Source: Terracoccus sp. 273MFTsu3.1 | GTDB lineage: Bacteria; Actinomycetota; Actinomycetes; Actinomycetales; Dermatophilaceae | Assembly: GCF_000383675.1 (NCBI RefSeq) | Contig: NZ_KB911826.1 | Coordinates: forward strand, 124,001-188,000 | DNA: 64,000 bases | Reading direction: 5' to 3' | Shown: positions 16,634 to 24,677 of the stretch, piece after piece | Layout: the number at the start of each line of letters is the position of its first letter | Numbering within the stretch: the stretch's first letter is position 1 | Notes under the pieces: model-generated | Seen by the model: the letters and a program-made list of their open reading frames with translations, nothing else | Databases searched by the model: none | Told to the model about the DNA's origin: nothing | Translations under genes and position numbers: made by a program

Positions 16634-17760
16634 CGGACGGCACCACCCGTGAACGCCGGGGCGAGCGGCACGTCGGTGGCGGCATACGTCGTCTCGACGG
16701 CACGCGCCAGCCGGAGCGCGACCTCGGCGAGCTCGGGCAGCGCCCGCCCGAGCGCCGCGGTGCGCAGGAAGCGGTGCACCCGGTCGGGCATGCGCGGCAT
16801 CGGCTTGACCGGGTTGACCCCCTGCGGCTCCCCGTCGACGAGCCCGGCCAGGCACCAGCTGCCGGCGAGCCAGGCCCACGCCTCCGTCGCGAGGTCGAGG
16901 TCGTGGTCGAAGTCGGCACCCAGCACCTCGGGCCACTCCAGGGCCACGGCGTCCCGCCATCGCCCCAGTGCCACCTCCGCGGCCGACGTCTCGAGCGACC
17001 AGGCGCACCAGCACGTCGGCCACGGCACCCGGAGGTAGGCCGCGTCCCAGACGACCGGTCGCCACAACGCGAACTCGAAGTCGAGCAGGACGAGCCCCGC
17101 GTCGCGGACGAGGTTGTTGTCGGGGCACATGTCGGCGGCGGACAGGCTGCAGGCATCGACCCGGAAGCGGTCCGGCACCTTCGCGATCACGTCGAACGTC
17201 CCCGCCGGCACCGGGACGTCGAGGGCAGCGGCGAGGCGTTCCCACACCGAGACCGCCTCGGCGAGATGTGCCGGGAGGTAGTCGACGTCGACCGGCTCCG
17301 ACGAGCGGGACAGCACGCCGGCCTCGAAGGCCTCGCGCACCTGGTGCCCGGCCCGGTGCAGACCCGCCACGGCCGTGGCCCACCCGGACAACGTGGTCGA
17401 AGCCCGGTCGGCGTCGTCGCCGAGGAGCGCGTCGGCCAGGTGAGTGCCGTCCCCGAGGTCGCCCATGACGACGAGGCGCGGGTCGCTGGACTCAGCCACG
17501 AGGGTCGGTGTCTGCGCGACCCCGGTCAGCGCCTCGAGAGCGGACGCCTCGCGGGCGTAGGCCTCGCGTCCCTCGTCGCTGAGGTAGCGCTTGACCACGA
17601 ACGAGCGGCCCGACGGGTCGACGGTTCGCACGACGAGCGTGCGGCGGCTGCCGGGGAAGGGCTCGCCCACGGCTCGCAGCGGGCCTCCGACGAGACCGGC
17701 GGCGACGGCCAGCGTCTCGGCCAGGACGTCCTGGCCCACGTCTGCCCGGGTCGCGCTCAC
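16630..17760 (-). CDS. Aminoglycoside-phosphotransferase-fold kinase
   Basis: A 376-residue protein of the APH/choline kinase fold. An ATP-binding Lys lies in RSFVVKRYL, a catalytic-loop-like segment reads SAADMCPDNNLV, and the metal site is LLDFEFALWRPVVWDAAYL. The usual HGD of the catalytic loop is AAD here, while the Asp and downstream Asn are kept, so activity is plausible but the substrate is not predictable. GTG at 17760 is my start; GTG at 17805 would add 15 residues and has GAAAG next to it. It is coupled to a GNAT gene by overlap. Antibiotic resistance should not be assumed, since this fold covers many small-molecule kinases. Confidence 0.75.
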   Translation of the reverse strand: MSATRADVGQDVLAETLAVAAGLVGGPLRAVGEPFPGSRRTLVVRTVDPSGRSFVVKRYLSDEGREAYAREASALEALTGVAQTPTLVAESSDPRLVVMGDLGDGTHLADALLGDDADRASTTLSGWATAVAGLHRAGHQVREAFEAGVLSRSSEPVDVDYLPAHLAEAVSVWERLAAALDVPVPAGTFDVIAKVPDRFRVDACSLSAADMCPDNNLVRDAGLVLLDFEFALWRPVVWDAAYLRVPWPTCWCAWSLETSAAEVALGRWRDAVALEWPEVLGADFDHDLDLATEAWAWLAGSWCLAGLVDGEPQGVNPVKPMPRMPDRVHRFLRTAALGRALPELAEVALRLARAVETTYAATDVPLAPAFTGGAVR

Positions 17761-17805
17761 CGGGTCACTGTGCCAGATCGACGGCGGCCCGGGCTCGACA
17801 GGCAC

Positions 17806-17866
17806 CTTTCGACAAAAGCCCCACGACGAGCCATTCCAAAACTTCTCACCACAAATTTGTCGAAAG
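17806..17866. promoter_or_regulatory. A/T-rich region with inverted repeats (promoter/operator candidate)
   Basis: CTTTCGACAAA at 17806-17816 and its perfect complement TTTGTCGAAAG at 17856-17866 bracket 39 bases; the decamer ACAAATTTGT (17851-17860) is itself a palindrome. The stretch is far more A/T-rich than its surroundings, as expected for a promoter of the leftward phosphotransferase-fold gene or of a rightward transcript. Confidence 0.45.
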
Positions 17867-17951
17867 TCCGTACACGTGGCGACAGGTTCATTACTGTCAC
17901 ACCTGTAACACCCCCACGGCTGGCACGCACCCCCCCATCCGCACCAGCCTC

Positions 17952-17990
17952 GAAGGAGCCCGTCCTGCGCGCGCGCAGGTGGGCTCCTTC
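17952..17990 (+). terminator. Strong hairpin, possible end of a short transcript
   Basis: GAAGGAGCCC (17952-17961) pairs with GGGCTCCTTC (17981-17990), with an inner CCTGCGCG/CGCGCAGG stem. No protein gene ends just upstream on the + strand, so it either backs up the tRNA terminator on the other strand or ends a small RNA starting near 17870. Confidence 0.55.
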
Positions 17991-18059
17991 GTCATTCCGG
18001 GAGTATGCCGTCCCGCGGGCCAGGGATGCGCCCGCGCCGTGGCGTGTCGGACACGGAGA

Positions 18060-18098
18060 AGGCCCCGCCGCCTGCGACGAACGCAGGTGACGGGGCCT
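18060..18098 (-). terminator. Terminator of the tRNA-Thr gene
   Basis: AGGCCCCG (18060-18067) pairs with CGGGGCCT (18091-18098), with an inner CCTGCG/CGCAGG stem. It lies eight bases past the 3' end of the leftward tRNA gene. Confidence 0.75.
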
Positions 18099-18105
18099 CG
18101 AGCCG

Positions 18106-18179
18106 AGCCGCTTATCGGAATCGAACCGATGACCTATTCATTACGAGTGAATCGCTCTGGCCGACTGAGCTAAAGCGGC
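18106..18179 (-). tRNA. tRNA-Thr (anticodon CGT)
   Basis: On the minus strand the acceptor stem GCCGCTT pairs with AAGCGGC. The D arm contains TAGCTCAGTCGGCCAGAGC, the anticodon arm is ATTCA-CTCGTAA-TGAAT with anticodon CGT reading ACG threonine codons, and the T arm contains GGTTCGATTCC. CCA is not encoded. A hairpin terminator follows. In many actinobacteria a tRNA-Thr gene lies near the tmk-holB region, consistent with the location here. Confidence 0.95.
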
Positions 18180-18397
18180 TGGTCGTGCAGGCCGCGACGA
18201 GCGCGACCGGGCACGGAGGTTGAGTATACGCACGACCCTTGCCGGAGAAAAATCGTGCCCCGACGAGGCCGTCGGCACGTCGCCACCGGCCGCGATCGAG
18301 CCGGTGCCGACCCCCGGGAATGCCGCGCCGACCCCTCGGCCTTGACCTGAGGAGACCCCCCGGAACCCCACCGGCCATTCCCCAGGAAGGACCCACG
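18180..18397. other. Intergenic region between tRNA-Thr and an oxidoreductase gene
   Basis: This 218-base gap must hold the leftward tRNA promoter and the rightward oxidoreductase promoter. The relatively A/T-rich patches GAGTATACG (around 18220) and GAGAAAAATCG (around 18245) are the best places. No conserved RNA or further ORF is seen. Confidence 0.4.
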
Positions 18398-19354
18398 ATG
18401 ACCGAGTCGAACGCCTCGACCGCGACGATGCGCGCCATGACCTACGACACGTACGGCGGACCCGAGTCGCTGGCCCTCACCGCGCAACCGCGCCCCAAGG
18501 TCGGGCCCGGAGAGGTGCTCGTGCGGGTGCGATCCGCGTCGGTCAACCCCGTGGACTGGAAGCTCATGTCGGGCGGCCTCGACGCCGTCATGGACGTGCG
18601 GTTCCCCGTCGTCCCGGGGTGGGACGTGTCCGGGGTCGTCGAGGCGGTCGGCTTCGACACCCCCGAGTTCTCCCCCGGCGACGAGGTGCTGGCCTACGCC
18701 CGCAAGGACTACGTCCACGGTGGCACGTTCGCCGAGCTCGTCAGCGTGCCGGTGCGCACCGTCGCCGCCAAGCCCGCGTCGATGTCGTGGGACGAGGCGG
18801 CCGGCCTCCCGCTCGCGGGCCTCACCGCCCTGCGCCTGCTGACCCGCCTCGAGGTCGGCGAGGGCGACACCCTGCTCGTCCACGCCGCGGCCGGCGGCGT
18901 CGGCTCGCTCGCCGTGCAGATCGCCAGATCGCTCGGCGCCCGTGTCATCGGGACGGCGTCGGAGAGCAACCACGCCCGCCTGCACGAGCTCGGTGCGGAG
19001 CCGGTGACCTACGACGACGGCGTGGTCGACCGCATCCGTGCACTCGCTCCCGACGGCGTCGACGCCGTCGCGGACTTCGTGGGTGACGTGCTCGACGTGA
19101 CGACGGCCGTGCTCGCCGACGGTGGACGCCACGCCTCGATCGCCGACGGGTCGGTCGCCGAGGCCGGCGGCAGCTACGTCTGGGTGCGGCCGGACGGCGC
19201 CGAGCTGGCCCGACTGACCGCGCTCTTCGAGGACGGCACCCTGACGGTGCCGGTCGCTCAGACCTTCCCGCTCGAGGAGCTGGCGGACGCCTTCCGGCTC
19301 AGCCAGGAGGGGCACACCGCCGGCAAGATCGTCGTCCGGGTCTCGACCGACTGA
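18398..19354 (+). CDS. NADP-dependent quinone-oxidoreductase-like dehydrogenase
   Basis: A 318-residue zinc-independent medium-chain dehydrogenase/reductase of the quinone oxidoreductase group. The N-terminal GroES-like domain carries VRSASVNPVDWKL and VVPGWDVSGVVEAVG; the nucleotide site is HAAAGGVGSLAVQIARSLGARVIGTAS (residues around 160-185 in two parts); the C terminus ends GHTAGKIVVRV. The catalytic-zinc Cys/His set is absent. It reduces quinones or enones with NADPH by family analogy. The ATG at 18398 follows AGGAAGG. It stands alone, with a gap on both sides. Confidence 0.9.
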   Translation: MTESNASTATMRAMTYDTYGGPESLALTAQPRPKVGPGEVLVRVRSASVNPVDWKLMSGGLDAVMDVRFPVVPGWDVSGVVEAVGFDTPEFSPGDEVLAYARKDYVHGGTFAELVSVPVRTVAAKPASMSWDEAAGLPLAGLTALRLLTRLEVGEGDTLLVHAAAGGVGSLAVQIARSLGARVIGTASESNHARLHELGAEPVTYDDGVVDRIRALAPDGVDAVADFVGDVLDVTTAVLADGGRHASIADGSVAEAGGSYVWVRPDGAELARLTALFEDGTLTVPVAQTFPLEELADAFRLSQEGHTAGKIVVRVSTD

Positions 19355-19456
19355 CCGACTCAATGACTGCCCGAGCCGACTGACCGAGCCGACCGGCCGA
19401 GCCGGCTGGGTCGAGGCCTCCGGCGTACGCCGTCGCGGCGTCGGGGCCTTGCAGCG

Positions 19457-21211
19457 TCAGGCGTCGCAGACCTCGCCGTTGCGGGGCGCGAGTCCCCGCA
19501 CGAGGTAGTCGTCGACGATCGCGTCTGCGCAGTCGTTGCCGTTGGCATAGACCCCGTGGCCGTCCGCGTCGACGAGCACGAAGCGCGACCCGAAGATGCC
19601 GTGACCCATCTCGCGCGTGCCGTCGGGAGGGGTGGTCAGGTCGCGCTCGTTGGCCAGGACGAGCACCGGGGACGTCGCGTCCACGGTGAGGATGAGGTTG
19701 GTGCGCTGGGTGCCCACCCAACCCTCGCAGGAGTCCGTCGGCACGCCGTGGAGGTGCGCGTAGACAGGGTGCTCGGCGAGGACGGAGGCACTCGGCTCCA
19801 TCTGCGACGTCGCGTCGAGCGGCCAGTCCGCGCAGTGGATCGGCAGGTGGCTCTCCTCGTAGCCGCCGACGTACGACCCGTCGTCGTCACGCATCACCGT
19901 GTCCATCGCGGTCCACACGAGGTCGGTGCCGTCACCGTCCTCGAGCGCCACGTGGAGCGCGTCCTCGACGTCCGCCCAGGAGTCGGGGTAGAGGAGCACC
20001 GCGTTGATGGCCGTGACGGCCCAGCCCTCGGTGAGCCGCGGGATGCCCTGCGCGTCGCTCGGGAGCGGTTTGCGGTCGAGCCGGTCGAGAAAGGCGAGCA
20101 GGCGGGTGCGTGCCGTGTCGACATCGTCACCGAGAGCGCAGTCACCCTGGTCGACGCAGTCCTGCAGGAAGGCGTCGAGCCCGTCCTCCACCGTCGCGGC
20201 CTCGTCCTCGGCCCAGCCGTCGACGGCGTCCTGCGAGGCCGAGTCCGACGCGAAGTAGTCGGGCGAGACCGCCGAGTCGATGACCATGAGCCCGATCCGG
20301 TCCGGGAACTGGGCGCCGTAGAGCGCCCCGATGAGCGTGCCGTAGCTGATGCCGTAGTAGTTGAGGTGGGCGTCGCCGACGGCGTCACGCATGACGTCGA
20401 GGTCGCGCGCCACCTGCTCGGAGCCCATGTTGCGGGCGAGCGCACCGCCTCGGGCCAGGCACCCCTGGAGCCGAGCCGTCCGTGACGCTACGGCCGCCGC
20501 CTTCTCGGCCTTGGTGTCCGGGGTGGGATCGGCCGCGTACATCGCGTCGAGGTCCCTGCTGCGCAGGCAGGCGAAGCCGCCCGACTCACCGATGCCGCGT
20601 GGGTCGAAGCCCACGACGTCCCAGACCTCGCGGACGTCGTCGGAGAAGAAGTCCCGGGCCTCCATCGCGAACTCGAGTCCGGAGGCGCCAGGGCCACCGG
20701 GGTTGATGAAGAGCGTGCCCTTGCGTGCCTTGGGGTTGCCCGCAGGTACCTTGCGCAGGGCGATCTCAACCGTCTCCCCACGCGGTGCGAGGTAGTCGAC
20801 AGGGACGCGCACCGTGCCGCACCGGTCGTCGTCGGAGCCCCGCCCGTCGCCCGTGACGTCGCAGGCGTGCCAGCTGATCGTCTGGTCGTAGAAGACGTCG
20901 AGACCCTGGGCGGGCTCCGACGTCGGCGTGCCGAGCTCGACCCGGTCGCGCTGCGGTGCGTCACCGTCCGCCCCGGCGGCGCCGTCGGGGTCCGGGCTCG
21001 ACGAGCCCGCCGCCGAAGTGCCGGACGTGCCGCCGCTCGCGGCGTCACCATTGGCCTCGCCGGTCCCGTGGGGCGGGGCGGCGGCAAGCAGAACGAGCGC
21101 CGCGAGGACCGCGACGGAGACGATGGGCGCGAGCAGTCGGCTCAGCAGGTCGTGCCGTCGCGCGGCGCCGTTCCCCTGAGCAGGTACCCGTCCACGGCGG
21201 AGTCCACGCAC
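19457..21211 (-). CDS. SlpD/TAP-like secreted alpha/beta hydrolase, third of three
   Basis: A 584-residue exported alpha/beta hydrolase of the tripeptidyl aminopeptidase-like group. A signal-anchor helix (LLSRLLAPIVSVAVLAALVLLAAA) precedes a low-complexity wall-spanning linker. The catalytic set is Ser in YYGISYGTLIG, Asp in VLANERDLTTP and His in DADGHGVYAN; NPGGPGASG forms the oxyanion region and the C-terminal TAP-like domain has ADAIVDDYLVRG. Cysteine pairs suggest disulphides. GTG at 21211 overlaps the upstream gene by 70 bases; a later start is possible. It is the last gene of a three-gene paralogous run and probably trims peptides outside the cell. Confidence 0.88.
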   Translation of the reverse strand: MRGLRRGRVPAQGNGAARRHDLLSRLLAPIVSVAVLAALVLLAAAPPHGTGEANGDAASGGTSGTSAAGSSSPDPDGAAGADGDAPQRDRVELGTPTSEPAQGLDVFYDQTISWHACDVTGDGRGSDDDRCGTVRVPVDYLAPRGETVEIALRKVPAGNPKARKGTLFINPGGPGASGLEFAMEARDFFSDDVREVWDVVGFDPRGIGESGGFACLRSRDLDAMYAADPTPDTKAEKAAAVASRTARLQGCLARGGALARNMGSEQVARDLDVMRDAVGDAHLNYYGISYGTLIGALYGAQFPDRIGLMVIDSAVSPDYFASDSASQDAVDGWAEDEAATVEDGLDAFLQDCVDQGDCALGDDVDTARTRLLAFLDRLDRKPLPSDAQGIPRLTEGWAVTAINAVLLYPDSWADVEDALHVALEDGDGTDLVWTAMDTVMRDDDGSYVGGYEESHLPIHCADWPLDATSQMEPSASVLAEHPVYAHLHGVPTDSCEGWVGTQRTNLILTVDATSPVLVLANERDLTTPPDGTREMGHGIFGSRFVLVDADGHGVYANGNDCADAIVDDYLVRGLAPRNGEVCDA

Positions 21212-22941
21212 GAGTTGCCAGCGTAGTAGGTGCCGTGCCCGTCGTGGTCCGAAGTGAGCAGAACGCCCGAGGCGAGATCCTTGGCGAGCTGCTTCGTGCC
21301 GCCGATCGGCGTCGCCGGGTCACGCTCGTTGCCGATGACGAGGATCGGGTCGGCGCCGGCCGCGAGCGTCGTTCCCTTGGGAGCGCGCCCGGCCGTCGGC
21401 CACGTGCGACAGTTGTCGTAGAGCTCACCGGTCATCCGGGCCCACAGCGGGTGCGCGGCCTTGGCCTTCTTCTGCTCCGCGGCCAGGGAGGGGTCGCCCG
21501 CCGACCGCGGCCAGTCGGCACACCGCACCGGGATCATCGCCTGCAGGTAGGTGCTCGGGGCGTAGTCGCCGGTGATGCCGCGCTCGACGACCGACATGCC
21601 CTTGGCGAGGAGGATGTCCCCCTTGCCGGTGAACGCCTGGGCGAGCCCCTTGTCGAGCGTCGGCCAGGACTGGTCGGAGTAGAGGCACATGAAGATGGCG
21701 AAGCCGACCCATCCCTCGCCGATCCGGGTCAGGCCCGGCTTCGTCGTCGTCAGGCCGTTCTTCTCGACGCTGTCGAGCAGGTCGACGATCTTCTGGCGGG
21801 CGCCGGCCTTGTCGCTGCCGAGGGCGCAGTCGGGCCGGGCGACGCACCAGTCGATGAAGGCGTCGATCGAGGACTCGAAGCCCTGGATGTCGTACGTCAT
21901 CTCCTGCTGCTCGGTCTGGTTGGGCGACATCGCCGAGTCGAGCACCATCCGGCCGACCTTCTTCGGGAACGTGTCGGCGTAGATCGCGCCGAGGAACGTG
22001 CCGTAGGAGCCGCCGAAGAAGTTGAGCTTCTCGTCGCCGAGGAGCACCCGCATGACGTCCATGTCGCGGGCCACCTCGGTCGTGCTCATGTGCATCGCCC
22101 GGTCGCCACCGCGCGCCGCGCAGCGCTTCGTCACCCCGTCGACGTCGGCGAGCAGGGTCGAGCGCTCGGCCGCCGAGTCGGGCGTCGGGTCGGCGCTGAA
22201 GAGCAGGTCCATGTCGGAGTTGCTCAGGCACCGCACCGGGCTCGACGCCCCGATCCCCCGCGGGTCGAAGCCGACGATGTCGTAGGCCGCCCGGACCCCC
22301 GGAGAGAAGACGAACGACGAGTACTGGGCGTACTCCACCCCGGAGCCGCCGGGCCCTCCGGGGTTGATGACGAGCGAGCCGAGCCGCTTGGACGGCTGGG
22401 TGGCCGGGGCCTTGCGCAGCGCGAGGGTGAAGCGGTCGCCGGCCGGCTTGGCGTAGTCGACGGGCACCTCCATCGTGGCGCACTCGTGCTTGGCGTTGTC
22501 GGCGCACGGCGACCAGCCGAGCTGCTGGGTGTAGAAGGGCGCGAGGGCCGCCGGGTAGTCCGCCCTGACGCTGCCGTTCGGCGCCTGCGTCGCGGGCGGC
22601 ACGTCCGTGGTGCCCGGTGCCGGGACGCCTGACGCCGGTGCCGTGACCCGGGGCTGGGCGACGGTCGGCGGGTTGCCGATCCGCCAGACGGCGAGGACCA
22701 GCGCTGCGACGACGGCCACCACGGCGACGGCCGCGAGCACCGGTCGCAGCGACGACCGGGCCGTGCGGCCCGTCCCGGGGCCGCCGGTGGGCGCGGGGTG
22801 CGCGGGGTCTCCGGACCCACCGGGCCCGTCCGTGCCACCGCGTCCGGCACCCGGCGAAGGCGCCGGGTAGGAGGGCGGAAGGGCGGCATACCCCGTCGGT
22901 GCGTCCGGAAGGTCGTCGGGACGCGGGTCCTCGTTCAGCAC
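21142..22941 (-). CDS. SlpD/TAP-like secreted alpha/beta hydrolase, second of three
   Basis: A 599-residue paralogue of its two neighbours. A Pro/Gly-rich cytoplasmic N terminus (about 60 residues) is followed by one membrane helix (VLAAVAVVAVVAALVLAVW), a linker and the extracellular hydrolase. The catalytic Ser is in NFFGGSYGTFLG, Asp in VIGNERDPATP and His in DHDGHGTYYA. The GTG at 22941 overlaps the upstream gene by seven bases (GTGCTGA), so translation is coupled. Anchoring by a TM helix, compared with a lipid in the first copy, suggests different placement in the envelope. The natural substrate is unknown; aminopeptidase activity is a family expectation. Confidence 0.9.
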   Translation of the reverse strand: MLNEDPRPDDLPDAPTGYAALPPSYPAPSPGAGRGGTDGPGGSGDPAHPAPTGGPGTGRTARSSLRPVLAAVAVVAVVAALVLAVWRIGNPPTVAQPRVTAPASGVPAPGTTDVPPATQAPNGSVRADYPAALAPFYTQQLGWSPCADNAKHECATMEVPVDYAKPAGDRFTLALRKAPATQPSKRLGSLVINPGGPGGSGVEYAQYSSFVFSPGVRAAYDIVGFDPRGIGASSPVRCLSNSDMDLLFSADPTPDSAAERSTLLADVDGVTKRCAARGGDRAMHMSTTEVARDMDVMRVLLGDEKLNFFGGSYGTFLGAIYADTFPKKVGRMVLDSAMSPNQTEQQEMTYDIQGFESSIDAFIDWCVARPDCALGSDKAGARQKIVDLLDSVEKNGLTTTKPGLTRIGEGWVGFAIFMCLYSDQSWPTLDKGLAQAFTGKGDILLAKGMSVVERGITGDYAPSTYLQAMIPVRCADWPRSAGDPSLAAEQKKAKAAHPLWARMTGELYDNCRTWPTAGRAPKGTTLAAGADPILVIGNERDPATPIGGTKQLAKDLASGVLLTSDHDGHGTYYAGNSCVDSAVDGYLLRGTAPRDGTTC

Positions 22942-24488
22942 TTGAGTCCGTCCTTGGGCACGCGCCCTTGCACGTAGTAGGCGTCGATGGCGCTGTCGAC
23001 GCACGTGTTGCTCCGACCGTAGGCGGTGTGGCCGTCGCCGTCGTAGGACACGAGCACGGCGTTGTCGAGCTGGTCGCGCAAGCGCTTGGACCACTCGTAG
23101 ATCGTCGCGGGGTCGCGCGTCGTGCCGACGACGACGATCGGGTCGCTGCCGGGGGCCGCCACCTTGTGCGGGCCGACGGCTGACTTCACCGGCCACACGC
23201 CGCAGGGCAGGGCGCCCCACGCGAGGTTGGCACCCCACGTCGGCGCCTTGGCCGAGAAGTCCTTGGCGTAGGTCTCGTAGGCGGACAGGTCGGGGCTGTC
23301 CGGTCGGTCGAGGCAGTTGACGGCGTAGATCGACTCCATGAGGTTGCCGTCGTAGCCGCCACCCGGACGACGGCCCGCATAGGCGTCGGCCAGCTGCATG
23401 AGGGACTGGCCGTTGCCTGACTTGGCCTCCCGGAGGGCGTCGGTGAGGAAGCCCCACGAGCCCTGGTCGTAGAGCGCGACGGCGACACCGAGGCGGGCCC
23501 AGCCCTCGGTGAGCAGCGGCGCGCTGGGGTCGCCCGTCGGCAGCGGCTGCCGGTCGACCTGGCGGAAGAAGTCGTCGAGGCCCTTGAGCGCGGCCTCCGG
23601 GGTCGTGCCGAGGGGGCAGTCCTCGGTGACACAGTCCTCGACGTAGGCCTGCGTCGCGATCTGGAACCCCCGGGCCTGGCCCTCGCCGAGCTCGGCGCTC
23701 GTCAGGTCGGGCGGCACGACACCGTCGAGGACGACGCGGCCGACGCGCTGCGGGAAGAGGTCGGCGTACGTCGAGCCGAGGAACGTGCCGTAGGACTTGC
23801 CGAGATAGTTCAGCTGGGTGTCACCCACCGCGGCCCTGAGGATGTCCATGTCGCGGGCGGCGTCGGCGGTCGAGAGGTGCTTGACGAGGTCGGGGTTGTC
23901 CTTCTGGCACCCGTCGGCCATGGCCTTGGCCTGCGTGACGAGCGCCTGCTCCTCGGTGGCGTCGTCGGGCGTCGGATCGGCCGCGAGGAAGTGGTCGAGC
24001 GCCTTGTCGTCGAGGCAGTCGATCGGGTCGGAGCTCGCGACGCCGCGCGGGTCGAAGCCGACGAGGTCGTAGTAGCGACGCACCTCAGGGCCGCCGATCG
24101 TCTCGGCTCCGCCGCGGACGTACTCGATGCCGGACGCGCCGGGGCCGCCGGGGTTGACGAGGAGCGAGCCGAGGCGCTTGGCCTGGTCACGGGCCTTGAC
24201 CCGGGCGACCTTGATCGTCAGGTCCTTCGACGGGTCCGGGGCCGCGTGGTCGAGCGGGACCCGCAGGTCGGCGCACTCGAGGTCGCCGCACTTCTTCCAG
24301 TCGAGCTTCTGGGCGTAGTAGGGGGCGAGAGCAGCGCTCGGGGCCGCCGTGGCCGCCGGGAGGCCGGTCTTGGAGGTGGGCCCGACCGGGGGCTCGCTCG
24401 TCGTGCAGGCCGCAGCAGCCAGCACCAGCGCCAGGGTCGCCGCGGTGGCGGTGAGGGCGCGGGAGATGGCGGCAGGGCGTGTCGTCAT
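22935..24488 (-). CDS. SlpD/TAP-like lipoprotein hydrolase, first of three
   Basis: A 517-residue lipoprotein. The signal peptide ends in lipobox LAAAAC with Cys28 as the lipid site. The alpha/beta hydrolase core has NPGGPGASGIEY, nucleophile Ser in YLGKSYGTFLG, Asp in VVGTTRDPATI and His in DGDGHTAYGR; the C-terminal TAP-like domain ends AIDAYYVQGRVPKDG. Four or more cysteines are placed as in its paralogues. It is the promoter-proximal gene of the triplet and likely cleaves di- or tripeptides from peptide N termini at the cell surface. The gap to holB (24489-24677) holds its promoter; no clear box stands out. Confidence 0.92.
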   Translation of the reverse strand: MTTRPAAISRALTATAATLALVLAAAACTTSEPPVGPTSKTGLPAATAAPSAALAPYYAQKLDWKKCGDLECADLRVPLDHAAPDPSKDLTIKVARVKARDQAKRLGSLLVNPGGPGASGIEYVRGGAETIGGPEVRRYYDLVGFDPRGVASSDPIDCLDDKALDHFLAADPTPDDATEEQALVTQAKAMADGCQKDNPDLVKHLSTADAARDMDILRAAVGDTQLNYLGKSYGTFLGSTYADLFPQRVGRVVLDGVVPPDLTSAELGEGQARGFQIATQAYVEDCVTEDCPLGTTPEAALKGLDDFFRQVDRQPLPTGDPSAPLLTEGWARLGVAVALYDQGSWGFLTDALREAKSGNGQSLMQLADAYAGRRPGGGYDGNLMESIYAVNCLDRPDSPDLSAYETYAKDFSAKAPTWGANLAWGALPCGVWPVKSAVGPHKVAAPGSDPIVVVGTTRDPATIYEWSKRLRDQLDNAVLVSYDGDGHTAYGRSNTCVDSAIDAYYVQGRVPKDGLKC

Positions 24489-24677
24489 GCCGGAAACCGT
24501 AACCGGTCGACCTGTAGGCGGCCGCCCCGGACGACAGGTCGTGACCGCATCGAGGCCGTATGCCGTGTCGCCCGGACCGTCTGCCGCGCCGGCTCCCGCA
24601 CGGGGCGGGTCGTAGGCCCGCCGAGCGCTCCCCCGTCACGCATGAAGAACCTCACACCACCGGCCGACCCGGGTGGG

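Noticed and set aside
16634-17383. Upstream extension of the GNAT frame (408 codons in total)
   Set aside because: It overlaps the phosphotransferase-fold gene in another frame. GNAT homology begins at the GTG in the GTGA overlap.
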